A stretch of DNA of 64,000 bases from Archangium lansingense (GTDB lineage: Bacteria > Myxococcota > Myxococcia > Myxococcales > Myxococcaceae), in assembly GCF_026626635.1 (NCBI RefSeq), contig NZ_JAPNKA010000001.1, positions 13,270,001-13,334,000 on the forward strand, given 5' to 3'. The notes beneath the pieces are model-generated. The model saw nothing but the letters and a program-made list of their open reading frames with translations. It had not been told where the DNA came from and ran no database searches. Below are positions 59,414 through 64,000 of the stretch, in pieces. Made by a program: the position numbers and the translations under genes. Positions within the stretch are counted from its first letter, which is position 1; each line of letters opens with the position of its first letter.

Positions 59414-60415
59414 ATGCCCCTCGTGCCCACCACCGCACAGGCCATCACCGAGATGCTGGGCCGCTTCGGGGTCGACGTTGCGGCGCTGAAGGTCAGCCCC
59501 CTCGATGATGACCCGGCGCTCGCGGTGTTGTGGACACGGGCCATCGCGCGCACCGGCCGGCGGACGCTCCCGCTCGAGGTGGGGTTGAAGATGCCGCTGG
59601 GCATGATGGCCGTGGTGGACTACCTCGCGGCGGCCTCGGCGACGGTGGGGGCGGCGCTCACGGTGGCCCAGCGCGTGTTTCCGCTCGTCGCGCCCGGCGT
59701 CCAGTTGCTCCTCGAGCGGCTGCCGAGCGGCGTGCGGCGCGTGGTGATCGTCAACCAGCCACCCTTTCCCGGGGAGCTCGAAAGCGACCTGCTGGTGCTC
59801 GGCATCCTGCTGGCGCGGATGCGGACGCTGGCGAGCCGGCCGCTCGAACTGCCGAGGCTCGAGCTGGCCGAGCCCCACCCCGAGTCGCGCACGCGGTGGG
59901 TCGAGCTGCTCGGCACGTCCCGCCTGCGGTTCGGTACGCGGCGCACCGCGCTGCACTTCTCCGCGAGCGACTGGGCGACCCCCCTGCGCAGCGCCGACCC
60001 GCGGCTGCTGGCGACCCTCGAGACCCTGGTGGGCGCCGAGCAGCGCACAGGTGATGCCCTGCTCGTGGCCGTGCGCGCCCTGGCGATGCAGCGCCTTCCC
60101 GCCACCCCCACCATCGGCGAGGTGGCCCCAGCCCTGGGGCTCAGCGTGCGCTCGCTGCAACGCAGGCTCGCGCTGAGCGGCACCTCGTTCGTGGAGGTGC
60201 TGGACGAGGTGCGCCGCAATCGTGCGGAACAACTGCTGGACGAAGGACTGCTGACACTCGGGGAGATCGCCGCCCGCGTGGGGTTCGCCGAGCAGGCCTC
60301 TTTCACGCGTGCATGGCAACGCTGGCGCGGCGAGGCCCCGTCACGGAGCCGCCGCCACGGGTCGGCGAGCGGAACGAAGCGCACACCTCCCGCCTCAAAG
60401 GCTCGAGCACGATGA
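59414..60415 (+). CDS. AraC-family transcriptional regulator
   Basis: 333-aa regulator. The N-terminal about 220 residues match the arabinose-binding-like domain of the OruR/ArgR subgroup (LKMPLGMMAVVDYLAAAS, LHFSASDWATPLRSADP). The C-terminal DNA-binding domain has two helix-turn-helices: TIGEVAPALGLSVRSLQRRL and LTLGEIAARVGFAEQASFTR. It is divergent from the GNAT gene, its probable target. Confidence 0.85.
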   Translation: MPLVPTTAQAITEMLGRFGVDVAALKVSPLDDDPALAVLWTRAIARTGRRTLPLEVGLKMPLGMMAVVDYLAAASATVGAALTVAQRVFPLVAPGVQLLLERLPSGVRRVVIVNQPPFPGELESDLLVLGILLARMRTLASRPLELPRLELAEPHPESRTRWVELLGTSRLRFGTRRTALHFSASDWATPLRSADPRLLATLETLVGAEQRTGDALLVAVRALAMQRLPATPTIGEVAPALGLSVRSLQRRLALSGTSFVEVLDEVRRNRAEQLLDEGLLTLGEIAARVGFAEQASFTRAWQRWRGEAPSRSRRHGSASGTKRTPPASKARAR

Positions 60416-60549
60416 ACGAGTTCCAGCAGAGCGTCGAGGCAGAGTAGGACGCCCCGGAGCCACCCCGCACCTCCTGGCGCAAGGGCCTGGTTCGGTGCAA
60501 ACGGGGGCGTGAGGCCTCTAGCAAGTGGGGAGGCTCGCGAGGAGCACGC

Positions 60550-61284
60550 ATGGAGCGGAAGTCCGAATCAGGATGGGAGGAGTCGGAGCAACTGGGGCCG
60601 TACCAACTCCACGAGCAGGTGCCGCAGGACGAACTCAGGAGGGGGGAACTCTTCCGGGCCACGCACGAGACGAGCGGGGCCACGGCCCTGGTGTTCAAGC
60701 CCGCCGCCGAGGACGGAGCGGTGCCGCTGACGGACTGGCGGGTGCGCTGCATCTCCTCGAAGTCCCCGGGCTACGTGGCCCTGGAGGTGGAGCATTCGCC
60801 CTGGTCCGTGGCCCCCGACAGGCACTCCGTGGAGACGTTGATGTGCATGTTCGAGGATGTGCGCGACGGAGTGAAGCGCATGGACCGGGCCCTGGGCGAC
60901 TCCGACGAGCCTCGTCACTGGAGGCGTCTGGGGCTGGTGCTGGCGGGGGCCGCCGTGCTCGTGGTGGCGCTGCTGCCGGTGACGTTGTCACCTGTTACCG
61001 AGGCACGCAGGAGGGATTCGACACGGGAGGCCTGGGCCACGGACGTTCACATGGACCCTGTGCCGGTCCGCTCGGGCGAGGCGCCGCGCCCAGTGAAGAA
61101 CCAGAAGCGTGCGCCGTGCGCCGCGGGATTGGAGCGCGAAGTCTCAGGCGTGTGCTGGATAGCCACCGAGCACGCACCGCCGAAGTGCCCACCACAGACC
61201 GTCGCCTACGGCGGCAAGTGCCTGCTGCCGGTGGCCACACCTCGCCCGGTGCCAGCGAGCGTGGATGGAGGAGTGGCGCGCTGA
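60550..61284 (+). CDS. Membrane protein related to Ser/Thr kinases but lacking the catalytic domain
   Basis: 244-aa protein. The N-terminal 45 residues (LGPYQLHEQVPQDELRRGEL, then FRATHETSGATALVFKP) look like the first strands of a kinase N-lobe, including an apparent beta-3 Lys, but the catalytic loop and DFG segment are absent. One membrane helix (about 128-148) is followed by an extracytoplasmic tail with CAAGLEREVSGVCWIAT and CPPQTVAYGGKCLLPVA, a tail seen on many myxobacterial Ser/Thr kinases. It is probably a degraded or shortened kinase family member that could act as a decoy or sensor. Confidence 0.5.
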   Translation: MERKSESGWEESEQLGPYQLHEQVPQDELRRGELFRATHETSGATALVFKPAAEDGAVPLTDWRVRCISSKSPGYVALEVEHSPWSVAPDRHSVETLMCMFEDVRDGVKRMDRALGDSDEPRHWRRLGLVLAGAAVLVVALLPVTLSPVTEARRRDSTREAWATDVHMDPVPVRSGEAPRPVKNQKRAPCAAGLEREVSGVCWIATEHAPPKCPPQTVAYGGKCLLPVATPRPVPASVDGGVAR

Positions 61285-61329
61285 GCACGCGCGTGCTGCG
61301 CCACAACGAGTCCTTTGACACCTTCCCCG

Positions 61330-61355
61330 GATGCTGTGAATCGCTTCACAGCATC
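61330..61355 (+). terminator. Terminator hairpin
   Basis: Perfect 11-bp stem GATGCTGTGAA / TTCACAGCATC with loop tcgc, 46 nt after the kinase-like gene. Confidence 0.7.
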
Positions 61356-61530
61356 TTCGCGGAACCCGAGGTAGAGGGCAGGGGTCAGTTGCTCCGGAAT
61401 GCGCAGCTCTCGAGCACAGGGGATGCTCTCCGGGGGAGCCAGATGGGCGAGGCGGTCCTCCGTGGCCACCTTGAAAGCCATTGCTGACGCCTGGTGCAGC
61501 CGCCAGCGGCAATGGATGTCTGACGAACAG

Positions 61531-61553
61531 AATCACGTATTTCGTATGTGATT
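61531..61553. promoter_or_regulatory. Inverted-repeat operator candidate upstream of protease
   Basis: AATCACGTA-tttcg-TATGTGATT, 9-bp arms with one mismatch, in an A/T-rich patch 71 bp before the protease start. It lies within the 340-bp gap 61285-61624, which otherwise holds the hairpin at 61330 and the dispersed 20-mer at 61311. Confidence 0.5.
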
Positions 61554-61624
61554 GATGTTGTGAGTGTGAACCGCGCGATGTAGAAGGCACCGGCTGTCAT
61601 CAAGTCTCAACCGAGGGGGAAACA

Positions 61625-62971
61625 GTGAAAGCATTGATTGCCGCACGCACGCCCATGTTCTTGGCTGCCATTCTGATGGGTTCAGCCGCAGTCGCGCAGG
61701 ACGGCAAGCCCGTGACGCACACCACGCCGCCGAGCAACGTCGTCGTGGTCCCGCCCATTCTCGACATCACGGGCAAGGACGTGCCTTCCGGGTTTGCGTC
61801 CGCGGAGCAGCTCATGAAGGCCCAGTTGCCTCTGACGGATGCCGCCAGGACTTTGGATGAGGTCATCCAGCGGTACCCCGGCACTGGCTTTGGCGAAATC
61901 GTCCTGGACGTGCCCAAGGGCCTGGTCAGGGTCCTGTGGAAGGAGGGACAGGAGATTCCCGCCGAGCTGGTGACGCTCGTCGACGGGCTCGGCGCCCAGG
62001 ACGATGTGGATGTGGTGGTGGAGACGGTCCCCTATTCGAAGGAGGAGCTGCGAGCGGAGGCCAGGCGCCTCTTCCTCCAGGCGTCTGAGACTCCCGGGCT
62101 CGTCATCGCGCGGATCGAGCCGCTGGCGGACTATCAAGGGCTGAAGGTCGAGGTGGAAAACCCGGTTGCGGAAGTCGCGCGGCTGGCGCTTTTCGAGAGC
62201 GCACCGATCCACATCGAGTTGGGCTCGGGCAAGCGGCCCACGCCACTGTCCCGCTGGAACGATACCGCCCCGTGGTATGGCGGCGCAGCCATCAGGAGTG
62301 CGTTCGGCAATGGCTGCTCTACAGGCTTTGGGGTCTGGTACAACGGCTGGTTCTCGGATGACTACTACGTGCTGACGGCCGCGCACTGCTCCTACTTCCA
62401 GAATGGGATTTCCTTCACGGACGGGAATAACGATCCCCTGGGTACCATTCCAGGTAACGGCACCAATGGCCTCGAGACGTACATCAGCGAAAACGACACG
62501 ATTGCCATCAAGGTGAGCAGCTCGGGCTCGCGTATCTTCGATGGTGGAGTGTTCGTCGGCGAGTTCACCAAGCCCGTTCACGGCGCCACCGATCCCTGGG
62601 TCGGAGAGTATCTGTGCACCTCCGGCGCTTACAGTGGTGTGCTGTGCGGTATCGTCACGAAGTCGAAGGACGCCTTCTATTTTTCGGATGGCGGCGCGCG
62701 CCTGCACGGGCCGATGGTTCGGGCGGAGCAGTTGGATTACCTGGCCGCGGCCGGAGAAGGGGACAGTGGCGGTCCCGTGTTCTCCCTGAGCCCCAACAAC
62801 GGAGTCATCGCGAAGGGAACCATCACCGCGGGCAACCCGTACAACAAGCCTGCTTCGTGCACGGGGATCATCTCGACCAATGGCCAGGCTCGGCGGTGCT
62901 CCTGGGATGTCTTCTTCACCCCCATCGAGACGGCGTTGATCATCCACGATCTGGAGATCCGCTCGCAGTAG
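61625..62971 (+). CDS. Secreted trypsin-like (S1) serine protease
   Basis: 448-aa secreted protease with GTG start behind gaggggg. Signal peptide (MKALIAARTPMFLAAILMGS, cleavage after AAVAQ), a propeptide to about residue 200, and a chymotrypsin-fold domain with H254 (LTAAHC), D291 (ENDTIAIKV) and S381 (GEGDSGGPVF). Four or more Cys form likely disulfides (GNGCSTG, AAHCSY, EYLCTSG, VLCGIV). The layout resembles streptogrisin/alpha-lytic-type proteases made as zymogens, here with a long propeptide. It is probably used in predation or protein feeding. Confidence 0.9.
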   Translation: MKALIAARTPMFLAAILMGSAAVAQDGKPVTHTTPPSNVVVVPPILDITGKDVPSGFASAEQLMKAQLPLTDAARTLDEVIQRYPGTGFGEIVLDVPKGLVRVLWKEGQEIPAELVTLVDGLGAQDDVDVVVETVPYSKEELRAEARRLFLQASETPGLVIARIEPLADYQGLKVEVENPVAEVARLALFESAPIHIELGSGKRPTPLSRWNDTAPWYGGAAIRSAFGNGCSTGFGVWYNGWFSDDYYVLTAAHCSYFQNGISFTDGNNDPLGTIPGNGTNGLETYISENDTIAIKVSSSGSRIFDGGVFVGEFTKPVHGATDPWVGEYLCTSGAYSGVLCGIVTKSKDAFYFSDGGARLHGPMVRAEQLDYLAAAGEGDSGGPVFSLSPNNGVIAKGTITAGNPYNKPASCTGIISTNGQARRCSWDVFFTPIETALIIHDLEIRSQ

Positions 62972-63128
62972 GGCTGCCCCAGAGCACGTGGTGTCGAGCC
63001 ACGCGCCGCGTTTGCCCACAAGCCCCGACCCCTGCCGCGCTCTCATGGGAGGGCAGCCGGGGTCGGCGTGTGCCCAATGGGGCTGCACGGCCTCTCCACC
63101 GGCATGGCGCTCTGCCTACGGGGAGGTT

Positions 63129-63329
63129 CTACAGCACCGCGATGGGGAGACGGCGGCGCCCGAAGTCTCCCGGCTTCGCGCCGAAGTGGCCCGGTATCCT
63201 CGTTCCGCAGTTCGGGCACCCTCCCTCCGCCGTCAGCCGGTAACTGAGGATGGAGTGCCAGTCCCGCACGACGAGCTCCCCGCCACAGTCCGGGCACAGC
63301 GTCGTCTCGCCCACCGGGTCGTGCGTGTT
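63129..63329 (-). pseudogene. C-terminal remnant of AmmeMemoRadiSam radical-SAM gene
   Basis: The frame reads NTHDPVGETTLCPDCGGELV, then RDWHSILSYRLTAEGGCPNC and IPGHFGAKPGDFGRRRLPI, the zinc-ribbon C-terminal domain of AmmeMemoRadiSam-system radical-SAM enzymes (NVHD..GxTxCPxCGxxLIxRDWY). No radical-SAM CxxxCxxC part precedes it: upstream the frame enters the repeat block and meets TGA. A GTG at 63314 could start a 61-aa stand-alone zinc ribbon, but a truncated gene is the simpler reading. Confidence 0.65.
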
Positions 63330-63334
63330 CCCCG

Positions 63335-63534
63335 GAGAGGGCGGAGAGGGTGTCCGGAGAGGGTGTCAAAGAACTTAAGCGGAGAGACCGGAGAGGGTGT
63401 CGGAGAGGGTGTCAAAGAACTTAAGCGAAGAGACCTGTCACGACACGCCGGAGAGGGTGTCCGGAGAGGGTGTCAAAGAACTTAAGCGGAGAGGGTGTCA
63501 AAGAACTTAAGCGAAGAGACCTGTCACGACACGC
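63335..63534. repeat. Satellite-like modular repeat block
   Basis: Built from two modules: gagagggtgtc(c)g and aaagaacttaagcg. The 25-mer gagagggtgtcaaagaacttaagcg (given as two parts, gagagggtgtc and aaagaacttaagcg) occurs at 63357, 63403, 63464 and 63489. Extra gagagggtgtccg units lie at 63344, 63391 and 63451, and gcgaagagacctgtcacgac recurs at 63425 and 63511. Reverse-strand copies read ttctttgacaccctctccgg, related to 20-mers elsewhere in the window. Confidence 0.9.
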
Positions 63535-63623
63535 GGAGGGAAGTAGAAAGGCAGAAAGCGGGCCGAGAAATCTCCCCGCTTCCACCGAGCCGCGGCCTCG
63601 CTGCGTGAGGTCTCGGACCTGCG

Positions 63624-64000
63624 TCACCCGGTGAAGACGCCCCAGCAGATGTCGTTCCGCGCCCGCTGGTCTTCGAGGACCAGTTCACGAAGGGTGGCGG
63701 GAATCCGTTTCCGCTGCCATCCGAGCTCCTTCAGACGAGCCCCTTCCGCGTCACCCACGGCGACCGACGCGGCGGCGGCTCGGATGGCGTACGCCGCCGC
63801 GCCCAAGTAGTGCGCAGCGACGTGGGCGACGGCCACCGCCTGGCCTGCCGCGAGAGCAGCGAATTTGGCTGGTTCAGGCAACCCACGAGCCGCGGCGTTG
63901 GCCACGAACGCGGTTCGGTGGGCGTCACGCATCCGCACCTCGCCCCTGATCCACGCCCGACCCACGGCGATGGCGTCACGGGGGCGCGAGTCCTCAGGGC
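63624..64000 (-). CDS. Imm-5-like putative immunity protein (cut by right window edge)
   Basis: The frame is open to the right edge and reads PEDSRPRDAIAVGRAWIRGE, RDAHRTAFVANAAAR, AAGQAVAVAHVAAHYLGAAA and YAIRAAAASV, the pattern of the Imm-5-like putative immunity family (RPxxAIxAxRAW..., AHxAARxA). Only the C-terminal about 125 residues are visible; the start lies beyond 64000. The apparent GTG starts at 63965 and 63979 are internal or out of frame. A matching toxin gene is not visible. Confidence 0.65.
   Translation of the reverse strand, partial: PEDSRPRDAIAVGRAWIRGEVRMRDAHRTAFVANAAARGLPEPAKFAALAAGQAVAVAHVAAHYLGAAAYAIRAAAASVAVGDAEGARLKELGWQRKRIPATLRELVLEDQRARNDICWGVFTG

Noticed and set aside
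63335..63534. CRISPR array
   Set aside because: Repeated modules are adjacent or shuffled without unique spacers of constant length, and no cas genes are seen.

Overview
The window looks like a myxobacterial chromosome of the Cystobacter/Archangium/Stigmatella/Myxococcus type. This is inferred from very high GC with strong third-position bias, many lipoproteins and outer-membrane barrels, a DUF2378-type (myxobacteria-restricted) protein, an orphan piece of a Ser/Thr-kinase-like protein, a geosmin synthase, and secreted serine proteases. No rRNA, tRNA, CRISPR array or intact transposase was seen.

Layout. (1) 1-12096, one long + strand operon with most genes overlapping by 4-20 nt: a GH16 endo-beta-glucanase lipoprotein (5' end cut by the window), an Opp/Dpp-type ABC importer (family-5 binding lipoprotein, permease, a permease fused to an ATPase, a second ATPase), a GH1 beta-glucosidase, a clan GH-A glycosidase fused to an outer-membrane barrel, and two lipoproteins, one resembling a glycan-binding jelly roll. 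Together they read as a beta-glucan capture, uptake and hydrolysis system. It ends at a strong bidirectional terminator. (2) 12150-16548, minus strand: surface lipoproteins, a thermolysin-like (HExxH...NEALSD) lipoprotein and two outer-membrane barrels. (3) 16737-24244: cytochrome P450, FMN hydroxy-acid oxidase, DUF2378 protein, EamA exporter, a large lipoprotein, a holin-like membrane protein and a coiled-coil/barrel protein. (4) 24493-27384: a stand-alone SIR2-like NADase domain joined to about 11 tandem 43-residue TPR-like repeats, a candidate anti-phage protein, with a 96-bp hairpin just upstream. (5) 27676-30945: a probable unrecognised RiPP cluster, with a 66-aa double-glycine-leader precursor, an unknown His/Glu-rich protein and a divergent SelO-like pseudokinase. 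(6) 31120-34891: an AcoR-type sigma-54 regulator divergent from an ExaC-like aldehyde dehydrogenase, with a sigma-54 promoter between them and a decayed DUF779 gene behind. (7) 34991-40432: the geosmin nanocompartment operon, with phased 12-bp palindromes, a two-domain geosmin synthase and two paralogous family-2B encapsulin shell proteins carrying cyclic-nucleotide-binding-like domains. (8) 40594-63000: mixed housekeeping and surface genes, including an FusB-like zinc protein, a subtilase with beta-trefoil-like repeats, a GIY-YIG protein, nitroreductase, GNATs, DUF2911, an alpha/beta hydrolase, a 51-aa secreted Cys peptide, an E/R-rich helix protein, a SUKH trio, AAC(3), an AraC regulator and a trypsin-like protease. 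(9) 63129-64000: a C-terminal remnant of an AmmeMemoRadiSam radical-SAM gene, abutted by a satellite-like repeat block, then an Imm-5-like immunity gene running off the right edge.

Dispersed repeats tie regions together. Four copies or half-copies of a palindromic element with a 9-bp stem lie at 18028, 29264, 40514 and 47394; one sits inside the RiPP cluster and one supplies the stop codon of the GIY-YIG gene. A second shared 20-mer recurs at 48741, 58738, 61311 and inside the 63335-63534 satellite.

The most promising new biology is the two-shell geosmin encapsulin operon with a duplicated candidate cargo motif, the SelO-like/double-glycine RiPP cluster, the SIR2-TPR protein, and the glycosidase-barrel fusion. 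All functional statements rest on motif reading by eye; no database search was run.
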